Made by a program: the position numbers and the translations under genes. A stretch of 24,621 bases of DNA from Rhizopus sp. PT2906 (Eukaryota > Mucoromycota > Mucoromycetes > Mucorales > Rhizopodaceae): NCBI GenBank assembly GCA_025529335.1, contig JAMYHX010000573.1:1-24621 (forward strand), written 5' to 3'. Under the pieces are notes generated by a model. That model searched no databases. It had not been told where the DNA came from and worked only from the letters and a program-made list of their open reading frames with translations. How positions within the stretch are numbered: the first letter of the stretch is position 1; each line of letters begins with the position of its first letter. Positions 1 to 9,416 of the stretch are shown piece after piece.

Positions 1-596
1 TATCCTCATCCGGATTTGACAACCATGGTCATCTGGGATATGCCGGGTGTAGGCACCAAGAGTCATCCGAGAGAGACCTACTTTGAGGATAACTATCTGT
101 GTGCCTTTGATCTATTGGTGATCGTGTTAGGAAACAGGTAAATTAGGTTGTTATGTATTAAAGGGCCCATATCAACTTTATGTAGACTCATGCAGGATGA
201 TATTGATATTTCACTGAAAGCCAAACAATACAAGATCCCTGTACTGTACGTACGCAGTAAAGCTGATCAGGTACATACAACAATAATACATTGTCATCTA
301 ATAACCAATGATAGGCAATTGCAAGTAAAGAGGCTAGACATCAAGGCGATAAAGAGTTTGTATGGGCAACAGCAGTTGGAGAACTCGTGCTGGAAGTAAA
401 AGATTCGGTGTTTAGTCAACTAAAGGAAAGTCGACTGAATACTAAGAAATTGTTTATTGTGTCATCGTCCACGTTACGACAGTTCGTATCAACAATCAAC
501 AAACAAGAAAAGAGAAAAAGACTACAACTCATTGATGAAGAACGATTCATGACATCTTTAATAGAAGGAGTTTTGGCAAAAAGAAGAAAAAAATAA
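1..596 (+). CDS. IRG-like (immunity-related/interferon-inducible type) GTPase, 3' part
   Basis: This is the 3' end of a gene that starts left of the window. Exons read as 1-137, 186-270 and 315-596; the 48- and 44-nt introns have GT...AG ends and the frame is kept throughout. Seen: a G3-type motif WDMPGVGT near the left edge, then 'FDLLVIVLGNR', a G4-like RSKADQ, and a G5-like FIVSS. The DMPGVGT and RSKAD pair with this spacing is characteristic of the IRG (p47/IIGP) G domain. In animals these proteins act on intracellular membranes. Only about 45 residues follow the G5-like motif, ending in a basic AKRRKK tail, so the long helical C-terminal domain of mammalian IRGs seems to be missing or very short. 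The stop lies 5 bp from the stop of the convergent BCAS3 gene. Its role in a fungus is unknown; another TRAFAC-class GTPase is the main alternative. Confidence 0.7.
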
Positions 597-601
597 AAAC
601 A

Positions 602-3600
602 TTATTGCCAGTGAAAGGATTCGGGTTCACGAAAGCCGTCAAAGATAGACTCGTAAGGATAAGCAACTTCGTTGTCACCATCAGGCGAGAAAACATGATT
701 CTGTATCTGGTTGATATTATTGTCACTTTCGAATCGAACATTGTATTCGTCGTCCTCTAGCAGCGAATTATTATCGTCTAGCTGTATGAGTGAGCTATGC
801 TGCATTGGAGTCGAGCCGTGCATGGAGGGTTCAGGGCTTGGACCGCTGCCCATGTTGACAAAGTGAGCATCTTCAAAAGAGACAGACTTCTTTTCGTTGG
901 CAAATAGCTTTGAGGAAGGTGAGTTGGCACTTGTGGATAGCCATTTGTTTGCAGGGCTATTGCTGATAGACTCGGAAGGAGAAAAGGAAGTCAACATGGC
1001 CTTTGATAGGTTATCCTCTAGCTCAGCCAATGCATGTTCCATATTCTCTTCTGTAATGGTCGTTGTTGTCTTTCGTACTCTGTCTATACGGCTTGAGATT
1101 GGCTCGGGCATCTCCTTGGGCATGATCAAGGTATCCACAGGTGGTATTATACCAGTCTTAAAGTAGACTTGCACATCGGTAGTCTCATTATAAGTTTGAA
1201 AGACAAATTGACGATGGGTCCAGATAGGAGGCTCATCAATCGGATACGTGTTAATTTCCGCATTAGACAACCATGCAAGCTCCTTATCCTTTCGTTTTGG
1301 CTCGTTATGATGTATGACTGTCTTGACTTGCTCCCAATCGTTACTTCTGGCTACTCTCCATTCTGCGACACTTTCCTTCTTTAGAGACAGGTCTAGCTTT
1401 TCCATATTTCTACCATTCTCTCTCTTCTTGACTGCTACTTTGGTCACCCAACAGCGGAATAAGGTCAACACGCCATCAGGATGGAACGTATAGATATCTT
1501 GGTATCCAACCTCATCATTCATCATCTTGGCTGCGTCGTCATATTCTTCATCAAATCCAAATACGAGTGTATCCGATTGTTGATGATGATGTTGCTGTGG
1601 TTGCTGTGACTGATGATGATTCTGTGGTTGTTGAGGTAAATAGTATGGTATATGCTTTAGTATATTATTTGTGGATGTTTGCTGTTGTTGATGTTGTGTT
1701 GAATGATTGTCCTCGTTGTTTAAAAAGGGTAATTTACTTGAATTTACAAATAAGGTTATTAATTTAGGTCTCGATTCCTTCTGTAGACGGTTCAAGCAGG
1801 GCTGCGGCTGTGGCTGCATTGGAAGTTGCTGAGGCAAGACAGGATGATAGCGTGGTGGAGTGGGTCCATAATAATTATTTATACAAAAGTCATCTTGATT
1901 GATCTCTGGCATTCTTCTTCTTTGTTTGATACGTACAATTGAGTTCAATGAGGTAGTCATGGGCTTTGGCTTCATCTTTTTATGATAAATAATGTTGTTA
2001 TTTATCTTGCTATGTACATGTCCTGATATCTCTGGTTTCCCACCATAAGGATTAATTGCGTACACATGTGTTGTACCTCTAGCTGTACTGATCGCACACC
2101 AATTGGAATCAATCGAGAATTGACAGTCCTCAACCTGTGCATCAGTAAAACCTCTGGAGAGTTTATAAAGGTGTGATACGTTTCCTGTTGCCATCGTGTT
2201 GGACAAGATCGAAAAGACGTGAAATGTATGACCTTGCTTTGATGCTGACAGTAAGAGTGTTCCCGATTGATTGAATGTTAAACAAGAAATGGGATGCATG
2301 TGCGGTCTAAAGTGGGCAATTACTGAATTGGATAAATTCCTTGTGGGTAAACTAGGTATCTTGTTTATGTCTCTAATCATAATCATTCCAGATGGAGTCG
2401 TCTTTTTTACATCCTTGTTAGATTCCCCATGCTGTTGTTGGGGTTGCTGCTGTTGCTGCGGCTGTTGATGTTGTAATGTTGGATATTGTTGTTGTTGTTG
2501 TTGTTGATATTGTGGTGGTTGTTGTTGTTGTTGCTGCGGCAGAATGGGTATAGGAGAGATATTGTTTCCAAAATAATTGCTTAGTCTATTGTAACTAAAC
2601 TCACCCAAGGATTTCATTCCACTCATGACTTCCTTGGCTATATCTTTAGCTGCCCCCTTTACGTCCTTGTCGACTTGCAACTTATTTGTGAATGATGTCA
2701 TGACTGGATCTGAATTTAATACTGCTGTATTGGTTGCATAAGCAATAAACCTTGAACCCAGTGTGAAAATAGGGCCTGTATTCAAATCATGATAGACATC
2801 AAATAATGGGATTTTGAGTGGCTTGAAGTCTGTAGCAGATAAAAAAGAAATAAAGGACCTTTGACGAGATAGACAGCCCTGACGAGAAAAGAGTGAGTGG
2901 GTTATGACATCTTTCTTATTTCCCTATATACCAGAGCCATGATCTTGTGGTTACTTTGTATACATGTGACTAGGACTGAATCATCTTCTTGATGACTATG
3001 CTCCTTCATTGGCTCATTTATCTCCTTGACTGTGGTATATGTATTTAGAGAATAAATCATAATCTTCGATCTTTTACTATTGCTAATAGTAGTTTCGGTT
3101 CTATTATTGTTACAACACATCAGTTGATGTTATAAAACGAACATTAGACTTACACTATGGCAATAAGTGAATCATGTCGTAAAAGATGAATAAAAGATAC
3201 AGTCCCAAATGTTTCCTTATCTCTTATTGAACATATTTCATGTACGTTATCAGGATTAGTGATATCCCATAATTGAAATCCATCTTGATAGCCAAGTAGT
3301 AGACACGTTATATTTTCATTAAGTTTATCAAAGGATGCGAATGTGATCGTATCTGAGTTCTTATCCTCATCTACCACTTCTTCAACTGTCATTTCATCTA
3401 TATATTGTTGTTGTTGTTGTTGTTGTTGTTGCTGTGGAGGTGGCATGTGAGGTTGTTGTTCAAATATGGGTATCATATTTGATCTTCTTTTTGACAAGTT
3501 GGAGGTAACATAAGATGATATCTTACTTATACCACTCGAGATAGATTCTAGTGAAGTAGGATCCCTAATGTATAATGATGATTAGTTTGAATATCATGTA

Positions 3601-3667
3601 TTCTTTCATTCTATTACCGTAAAAACTTTGGCTCTGCTCGAACCCCATTATATATTGGTAATTCCAT
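602..3667 (-). CDS. BCAS3-family WD40-like protein
   Basis: Exons, in transcription order, are 3667-3618, 3564-3154, 3100-2932 and 2878-602. The three introns are each 53 nt, and the product is 968 aa. The N-terminal part has the BCAS3 beta-propeller signature GYQDGFQLWDI. A conserved block follows (LGSRFIAYATN, VIAHFRPHMHPISCLTF, GHTFHVFSIL, LYKLSRGFTDAQVEDC, NPYGG). The C-terminal BCAS3 domain is recognisable from AWLSNAEINTYP to WTHRQFVFQTY. In animals BCAS3 binds phosphoinositides and, with PHAF1, is recruited to the phagophore during autophagy; a similar role here is inferred. Glutamine-rich insertions, a His/Gln-rich stretch and a polar serine-rich tail make it low-complexity between conserved blocks. 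I chose ATG 3667 because it is the start that enters exon 2 in the right phase (MELPIYNGV...FLRDPTS). The intron between exons 3 and 4 is the least certain join. Confidence 0.85.
2424..2545 (-). repeat. Polyglutamine-coding CAA/CAG-rich tract in BCAS3 gene
   Basis: The coding strand here is dominated by CAA and CAG codons, giving runs of glutamine broken by proline, tyrosine and histidine. It lies between the conserved propeller blocks of the BCAS3-like protein, so it is probably a disordered loop. A second, purer run is at 3405-3434. Confidence 0.85.
3405..3434 (-). repeat. Trinucleotide repeat coding ten glutamines (one CAG, nine CAA)
   Basis: Read on the minus strand, one CAG is followed by nine uninterrupted CAA codons. 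They encode ten glutamines after a PPP stretch, just upstream of the first conserved propeller motif of the BCAS3-like protein. Pure CAA runs of this kind are prone to length change. Confidence 0.9.
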
Positions 3668-4460
3668 TATTTTTTTTTCGTAACAAAAATAAAGTATAAA
3701 AAAAGGAGAAAGTAAAAAAAAGATAAAAGAAAAAGAGTGAAATAGAGAAAAAAGAGAAAAAAGAAAAGAAAAAATCAAAAACATTGAACTGCATTAATCT
3801 CGTAATTCGGTCACAAGGTACATCCACTACACGCACACCATATTTATATTCTTAAAATGGTAAGGAAAAGGGATGAGAAGCAAAAAGGTGTCTGTATTCT
3901 CTCTCAATAGAGTACATTTAACTCAAAAGAAGCTTATGAGGTTAAACACGGCTTCTTTTGAAAAATAACAATCATTTAACTATTAGCTTGCAATGTCTTC
4001 ATCATTTGTTCAACACTCAGCAGATACGTCTGATAAATACTTGAAATGTGAGCCTACCTAAAAAAGTAATCATGTCGCTCCCCCCCATTGATTTTAAAGA
4101 AAATTTGACCGAAGCAGCAGTTGAAATATACAATCTTTCAGGTTGAGTTGTGGCTCTTTTATTAGTCCTTGGTTCTATTAAATGGATGTGTAGAGCTTTT
4201 GTATAATGATTTTCTCGGCTTGTTTTCTGATGAGTACTGTTTGATAACGCCTGTCATAGACAGTATTACTGTTCCTTGTGTGTGAAATTGGAGAAGGAAA
4301 AATACAATAGGCAAATATTAAATGACCGCATCGAGTCAAATGTCGCAGATGCTAATGAGTAAATATTTAAAAGTTTCCCGATAAAGGAGGGCTTTAAATA
4401 ACTCATCTCTCTCTTTTTTATTTACCCTTTTATCTTTTTTTTTTTTTTCCCTTTCAAACC
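3668..4460. other. Divergent intergenic region, no supported gene
   Basis: These 793 bases separate the divergent BCAS3 (-) and OAC1 (+) start codons. The left 110 bases are purine-rich on the plus strand, so they form a pyrimidine-rich leader for BCAS3. An 11-bp inverted repeat sits at 3923-3961. The right end, about 4400-4455, is a T/C-rich tract just before the OAC1 ATG, and TTTAAATA near 4392 could be a TATA-like element. Two very short open frames (3993-4061 and 4072-4146) occur but have no support as genes. No tRNA-like or mobile-element structure was recognised. Confidence 0.7.
3923..3961. repeat. 11-bp perfect inverted repeat (TCAAAAGAAGC / GCTTCTTTTGA)
   Basis: TCAAAAGAAGC at 3923-3933 is mirrored exactly by GCTTCTTTTGA at 3951-3961, with a 17-base spacer. 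The pairing does not extend further on either side. It lies in the BCAS3/OAC1 divergent region and could be a hairpin in an untranslated RNA or a dimeric protein-binding site. It could also be chance in AT-rich DNA. Confidence 0.8.
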
Positions 4461-5555
4461 ATGGCCACAGCAACTCACGCAAACCAATCACAAACGGATA
4501 TAAGAATAATGAAGAACAAGAATAAGGATACCATGGTTGGATTTATCATTGGTGGTCTCGCTGCCTGTGGTGCTGTTACTTTTACTAACCCTTGGGAGGT
4601 AAATAAAGCAAGCTAGACAGAAAATTAGACATTGATGATCAACTTTAGGTAGTCAAGACAAGATTACAACTACAGGGTGAGTTAGTACGAGCGGGTGCAT
4701 TGACCGAGAGTGCTAGACCTTATCACAACAGTTTCCAGGCACTCAAAGTTGTGCTAGAGCACGAGGGTATCCGTGGTGCACAAAGAGGATTGAGCGTAGC
4801 ATACATTTATCAAATTTGCTTAAATGGTAGCCGTCTCGGCTTATATGAACCAGTATTCAGCACAGTAAAGAAATCATTAGACCTGACCTCAAATGGAAGT
4901 ATACTGGCAGCTAGTGTATTTTCTGGTGCATTTGCTGGCGTTGTTGGAGCGGTGTTGGGATCACCTCTATACCTCATTAAGACCAGAAGACAGTCATACT
5001 CACCTGTTTTCAAAACAATTGGTTATCAACATCAAATGGGATCATCCTGGAGTGCGCTCAGTCAGATCTACCGTACAGAAGGTATCAAAGGTCTCTTCCG
5101 TGGTGCAGATGCTGCGATGGCAAGAGCAGGTGTGGGATCAGCTGTTCAAATGCCTACGTATATGCTTGGCAAGGATATGTTGATCAAACGATTCGGGTTC
5201 CCTGATTCAGTCAGTACTCATTTTGCTACATCCATGTTCACAGGTGTCTTGGTCTGTCTGGCCATGAATCCATTCGACGTTATCTCCACACGAATGTATA
5301 ACCAAGGTGTCGATCCAGTCACGGGTAAAGGTTTACTCTATAAGGGACCTTCCGATTGCTTTATAAAGATTGTAAAGATTGAAGGTGTGCGTGGTCTTTA
5401 TAAGGGATTCCTTGCACACTATCTGCGTATTGGGTAAGTTTAGGACGGATATCATGACTCTGTGTATACTTATTATTATTATTAGTCCTCATACAACACT
5501 CATGTTTGTCTTTATGGAACAATTAAAGTCGATTTATAATAGACATTTAGCATAA
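4461..5555 (+). CDS. OAC1: Mitochondrial oxaloacetate carrier (Oac1/SLC25A34-35 type)
   Basis: Exons 4461-4598, 4649-5433 and 5486-5555 give 330 aa. This is a three-repeat mitochondrial carrier of the inner membrane. The signature PX[D/E]XX[K/R] appears as PWEVVK in repeat 1 and as PFDVIS in repeat 3. Repeat 2 has SPLYLIKTR, with Tyr in place of the acidic residue; as I recall, the Oac1 group also lacks the acidic residue there. Each repeat also shows the G-rich and 'EGI+G' half-motifs (EGIRGAQRG, EGIKGLFRG, EGVRGLYKG). In yeast Oac1p moves oxaloacetate, sulfate, malonate and isopropylmalate. That substrate range is family knowledge and the assignment within SLC25 is inference. ATG 4461 follows a pyrimidine tract and AAACC. 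The last exon adds the final helix ('TTLMFVFMEQ'). Confidence 0.85.
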
Positions 5556-5676
5556 ATCATAGAGCAAAGAAAAAAAAAAGACATAGATTTTACAAGTGTA
5601 AAAACAGGCAGAATACCTTTATCCAATGGGAATCAATCATCATTTAATGTCATTAAAATGAGCCATGTCGGAGAGG

Positions 5677-5739
5677 CAATGGCGCAATTTTTATCTTTTA
5701 TGAATGGATAGTTTCACTTCAATGGCGTGCTATTATAAA
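5677..5739 (+). promoter_or_regulatory. Candidate MET10 promoter: CAATGGCG direct repeat and TATAAA
   Basis: CAATGGCG occurs at 5677-5684 and again at 5720-5727, 43 bp apart. TATAAA follows at 5734-5739, about 55 bases before the ATG of the sulfite reductase gene. Position and repetition suggest a core promoter with a duplicated upstream element; no known factor was matched. Confidence 0.45.
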
Positions 5740-5794
5740 TCCCAATTGATTTTTATTTTGTCCCCTTGCTTTACTTCTTTCCTATACTTTATCT

Positions 5795-8700
5795 ATGCTT
5801 GCTTCAGTCGCACTCGTTGCTTCACTCGTCAAAAGCAAGACTGTTCCCACTAATAGTCCTCATCAAAAGGTAGATCTATCACCAGATCTTGTCAAGGCAG
5901 TAACGGCTGAACTGATCAAGGAATCCAGTGACAGTTCATCTACTGCAGAAAGTCAAGCTACCATTGTGGATGAAGATCAAACCATTTTGCTTGAATCCAG
6001 AGTGAAGGATGCACTTGAATACATCTTTTCTACTCAGAATGCTCGTTTAATCAACGCAAATCATGCTATTGGTTACGTTGCCTATGGTCTATCTGATCTT
6101 ATCTTTCTCTATCCTGGTCTCACTGGTAACGACTATCTGGGCCAAGAATTAAAGGAATATGGTCAAGTTCGTAACGCAAAGAACGAATTGGTCAAGCTTG
6201 TTCAAATGGACACTCGTTTTGGTGCCCTTCAAGCCGTTCAGGGTGCACTTGCTCAAGATCCTACCAAGCGTCTCACTGTCTTGACCTCCTCTAATGCTCT
6301 TCTCTCCATGGTTCCCAACTTGTATGCATTGGCTGCTCAACGTCAACCCATCGTTTTCCATGTCGCTGCTCAATCTGTTGATCAAGACTTGGTCGTGAGT
6401 CCAAACGTAGATGCCGTCTTAGCTGCTGCTCGTAACACAGGTGCCATCTTACTTTCCTCTTCAAGTGCTCAAGAAGCTCATGACATGGCCATTGCTGCAC
6501 ACCAAATCGCTTATTCTGCTCGTTTGCCTGTCATCCACTTCTTCAACGGTGTCTCTGCCTCTAAACAGATTGAAAAGGTCAACTTGACAAGCTATACCCA
6601 CCTTGCACAACTTGAAGCCATCAAGGACATTCAAGACCCTTACCAAGTTGCCCAAAAAGCCCTCGGACAATACAAGCCCTTTGAATATGTTGGTGCTTCC
6701 GATGCTGATACCGTCTTGGTCACCTTGCGTGCATCTGCCTCTGACTCACTTCAACATGCTGTTGGCTCCACTCTTGCCAAGGTCGGTCTCTTGAACGTCC
6801 GTCTGTTCCGTCCATGGTCTGAATCTGACTTGATTCATGCCTTACCCAAGACTACTCGTCGCTTGGTTATTTTAGAAGAAGGTGCTGGTCTGTACGCTTT
6901 CAATGGTCCTCTTTATCAAGACGTCGCTGCCTCGATCAGATTTGGTCCTCTTGCTCATGACCAACGTCCACGTTTAGTGAGTGCTCAAGCTGCTACCTTT
7001 GACCACCTTCAAGCTGCCCACATGGTTCCTCTCGTCAAGGCTGCCGAACATGAAACCTTCATTAACCTTGCCGCCGAACCATTTGTCCAATCCGATGAAG
7101 ACATCATCCTTGACGGTACCTGGAGCGCTGTCTTTTGGGATCTCGAACAGGATGGCTCTGTACCTGCTGCTGCTGCTCATCTCTCAAGCCACGGTCACGT
7201 CAAGGCTCGTACGACCCGTGACGGATACCATGTGGGCGGTCCTGTGGTTCACACGCATGTTCAAGCCGGTCCTGCCAGCAAGCATCAGTACATAGCTATA
7301 CACAACGTCTCTCTTGTCAAGGAATACGACACGCTTGCCAACGCTGCCAAGAACCCTACCGTCGTCCTCCATGGCCCCTGGAAGCATGGTGATGAGCTCG
7401 AGCCTGTTTTGACAAACGAATTCAAGCTCAAGTTGACTGAACTCAATGCCAAGTTGTATACCATTGACGCTGCTCGTATCGCTCAAGACCTTGGTCTCAA
7501 CGTCAAGTCTACACACCTCGTCTGGGAAGCTGTCTATTTGATCCTTCATCAAAAGGCCAAGAACCCTGTGGAACAACTCACTCGTGTCTACAAGGAACCT
7601 GGTGAAAAGAAGGTGGCTCTTGTCGCTCTCTTGAACGATCTGGTGAATGCTGTCACTAACGAACTGGCCGCGGTTGAACTCTTGCCTCCCTGGACGATTC
7701 TCGAAATCAACGATACGGTTCTTCCCAGTGTCCCATTGAATCGTTTGGTGGTTGAACCTGTCGAACAGCAAGACTTGGGTAGAGGTGAAGAAGAGCAGGA
7801 AGGCGAAGGTGCTGAAAGTGGCAAATGGCACAAGGCTGCATGGCAATTGATGTTTAACGAAGCTTACAAGACTGAGCAGGCTGTCCGTCCCGACTTGCAT
7901 GAGAAGACCTATGTGATCAAGGTGATGGTCAACAAGCGATTGACGCCCACAAGCTACGATCGTAACGTCTTCCATCTCGAATTCGACACAACGGGCTCCA
8001 ACTTGCGCTACGAACTGGGTGATGCTCTTGGCGTCCATGGTCATAACGATTATCAAGACGTTCAAGCCTTCTTGGACTGGTACGGTCTCGACGGAAACGA
8101 TGTGATCTCGATTAAGCACCCCGAGAACGGAAACCAAGAGTCCCGCACCATCTTCCAATTGTTTGCTCAGACCTTGGATATCTTTGGTCGTCCCTCCAAG
8201 AAGTTCTATGAGTCCTTGGCTTCCTTTGCGACGGATCCTGCTGAACGAGAACAACTCCTGTATCTGGTCTCACCCGAAGGTAAAGAAGACTTTAAGCAGC
8301 GTGTGGATGATACGACGACCTATGAAGACTTGCTCCGTGAGTTCAGTTCGGCCAAACCCTCGGTGGAAGATCTCGTTCGATTGGTTGCACCTATCAAGCC
8401 TCGTCACTACTCGATTGCCTCTTCTCAAAAAATGTACAACAATGCTGTTCACTTACTTGTTGTTGCTGTTGATTGGGAAACCAAGAATGGCAAGAAGCGC
8501 TATGGTCAATGTACTCGCTATTTGTCAAACTTGGCTATTGGTGATCAAGTGACTGTGTCCATCAAGCCCTCTGTGATGAAACTGCCTCCTCTTGACAGTC
8601 AGCCTGTGATCATGGCCGGTCTTGGTACTGGTATGGCTCCCTTCCGTGCTTTCATTCAAGAACGTTATTTGGCCAAAGCAGCTGGTAAGAAGATTGGTCC

Positions 8701-9055
8701 TGTCGTCCTTTACTTTGGTTCTCGTCATCGATCCATGGAATACCTCTATGGTGAAGAACTCGAAGCTTATCATGCAGATGGTACTCTTTCTCATATGGGA
8801 CTTGCCTTCTCTCGTGATCAAAAAGAAAAGATTTATATTCAACACAAGATGAAGGAAGATGCAGATATACTGGCTGATTATCTATTGAACCAAAAGGGTC
8901 ATTTCTATCTCTGTGGTCCTACTTGGCCAGTGCCTGATGTAAAGGATGCGGTTGTTCATGGTCTTGTCAAGTTTGGTGGTGTTGATGCAGCCAAGGCTTC
9001 AGCTCTTATTGAAGAATGGAAAGAAAAGGAAACTTATATTCTCGAAGTATATTAA
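5795..9055 (+). CDS. MET10: Sulfite reductase (NADPH) flavoprotein alpha subunit
   Basis: A single 1086-codon exon, close to the length of yeast Met10p. The enzyme passes electrons from NADPH through FAD to the Met5-type hemoprotein subunit, which reduces sulfite to sulfide for cysteine and methionine synthesis. The first ~450 residues resemble the pyruvate:ferredoxin oxidoreductase-like region of fungal Met10. An acidic linker (EEEQEGEGAE) follows at about residue 670. From about residue 690 comes a cytochrome P450 reductase-like FAD domain with RHYSIASS at residue 870, then the NADPH domain with GLGTGMAPFRAF at 942, YFGSRHRSMEYLYGEEL and FYLCGPTWPVPD. The protein ends ETYILEVY, typical of the family. 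No flavodoxin domain is present, as expected for a fungal alpha subunit. Codon usage is visibly more C-ending in the middle of the gene, consistent with high expression. It is intronless, unlike its neighbours. Confidence 0.95.
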   Translation: MLASVALVASLVKSKTVPTNSPHQKVDLSPDLVKAVTAELIKESSDSSSTAESQATIVDEDQTILLESRVKDALEYIFSTQNARLINANHAIGYVAYGLSDLIFLYPGLTGNDYLGQELKEYGQVRNAKNELVKLVQMDTRFGALQAVQGALAQDPTKRLTVLTSSNALLSMVPNLYALAAQRQPIVFHVAAQSVDQDLVVSPNVDAVLAAARNTGAILLSSSSAQEAHDMAIAAHQIAYSARLPVIHFFNGVSASKQIEKVNLTSYTHLAQLEAIKDIQDPYQVAQKALGQYKPFEYVGASDADTVLVTLRASASDSLQHAVGSTLAKVGLLNVRLFRPWSESDLIHALPKTTRRLVILEEGAGLYAFNGPLYQDVAASIRFGPLAHDQRPRLVSAQAATFDHLQAAHMVPLVKAAEHETFINLAAEPFVQSDEDIILDGTWSAVFWDLEQDGSVPAAAAHLSSHGHVKARTTRDGYHVGGPVVHTHVQAGPASKHQYIAIHNVSLVKEYDTLANAAKNPTVVLHGPWKHGDELEPVLTNEFKLKLTELNAKLYTIDAARIAQDLGLNVKSTHLVWEAVYLILHQKAKNPVEQLTRVYKEPGEKKVALVALLNDLVNAVTNELAAVELLPPWTILEINDTVLPSVPLNRLVVEPVEQQDLGRGEEEQEGEGAESGKWHKAAWQLMFNEAYKTEQAVRPDLHEKTYVIKVMVNKRLTPTSYDRNVFHLEFDTTGSNLRYELGDALGVHGHNDYQDVQAFLDWYGLDGNDVISIKHPENGNQESRTIFQLFAQTLDIFGRPSKKFYESLASFATDPAEREQLLYLVSPEGKEDFKQRVDDTTTYEDLLREFSSAKPSVEDLVRLVAPIKPRHYSIASSQKMYNNAVHLLVVAVDWETKNGKKRYGQCTRYLSNLAIGDQVTVSIKPSVMKLPPLDSQPVIMAGLGTGMAPFRAFIQERYLAKAAGKKIGPVVLYFGSRHRSMEYLYGEELEAYHADGTLSHMGLAFSRDQKEKIYIQHKMKEDADILADYLLNQKGHFYLCGPTWPVPDVKDAVVHGLVKFGGVDAAKASALIEEWKEKETYILEVY

Positions 9056-9416
9056 ACAAAGAAATACCATTTATTTAGAATCAATAAAATGTATATTATT
9101 CTCTTCTTTAATTGATAATATCAACCATCTATTTGGGGATGATAAGGTTATGATCCATTGACCAATAAGAACACTCCAATATTCTAATTTCCGCTCTTAA
9201 TTTTTCCAAAGCCCGCAAAGACTCTCTCTCTGTTTCTCTTTCTCTCTCTCTCTTGGTTCTTTGTTTCTTTGTTTCCCTTTTGTTGAAAAAGTTCACGATT
9301 TTCTAATAGAAAAAAAAACCTGTGACTTTATCTTTCATGCAAAAAGAAAATTCCCTTTCTCCTTTTTCTCTTATTTAAAAAAAAGTTGTCCTTATTTTAA
9401 ACAAGCATAGTCAGCA
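9056..9416 (+). other. Intergenic region MET10-ELL with CT-rich microsatellite
   Basis: There is no gene here. It holds the MET10 3' end with an AATAAA at 9083-9088, and then a CT-rich microsatellite at about 9222-9290 (runs of CTCTCTCT and TTTCTTTG). AT-rich sequence with TTATTTAAAAAA near 9371 lies just before the ELL start codon. Pyrimidine-rich leaders of this kind recur before several starts in the window. Confidence 0.7.
9083..9088 (+). terminator. Polyadenylation signal AATAAA for MET10
   Basis: A canonical AATAAA lies 28 bases after the MET10 stop codon, at a normal distance for a compact fungal 3' UTR. Confidence 0.5.

Noticed and set aside
3648..3836. Minus-strand frame starting MRVVDVPCD upstream of the BCAS3 ATG
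   Set aside because: After the first residues it is only Phe/Leu/Ser from a pyrimidine-rich leader, and it does not join BCAS3 exon 2 in frame.
3993..4146. Two short plus-strand frames (22 and 24 codons) that look a little protein-like (e.g. DFKENLTEAAVEIYNL)
   Set aside because: I tried joining them across a GT...AG segment, but the phase gives a stop and no homologue was recognised. Length alone is not evidence in this AT-rich region.
4322..4383. 20-codon frame upstream of the OAC1 start, considered as a regulatory uORF
   Set aside because: It lies upstream of the only TATA-like sequence near 4392, so it is probably not in the OAC1 transcript.
7184..8254. A 356-codon open frame on the minus strand inside MET10
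   Set aside because: It lies entirely antisense to a well-supported gene with conserved FAD and NADPH motifs. Its translation resembles no family, and long antisense frames are expected from biased codon use in highly expressed genes.
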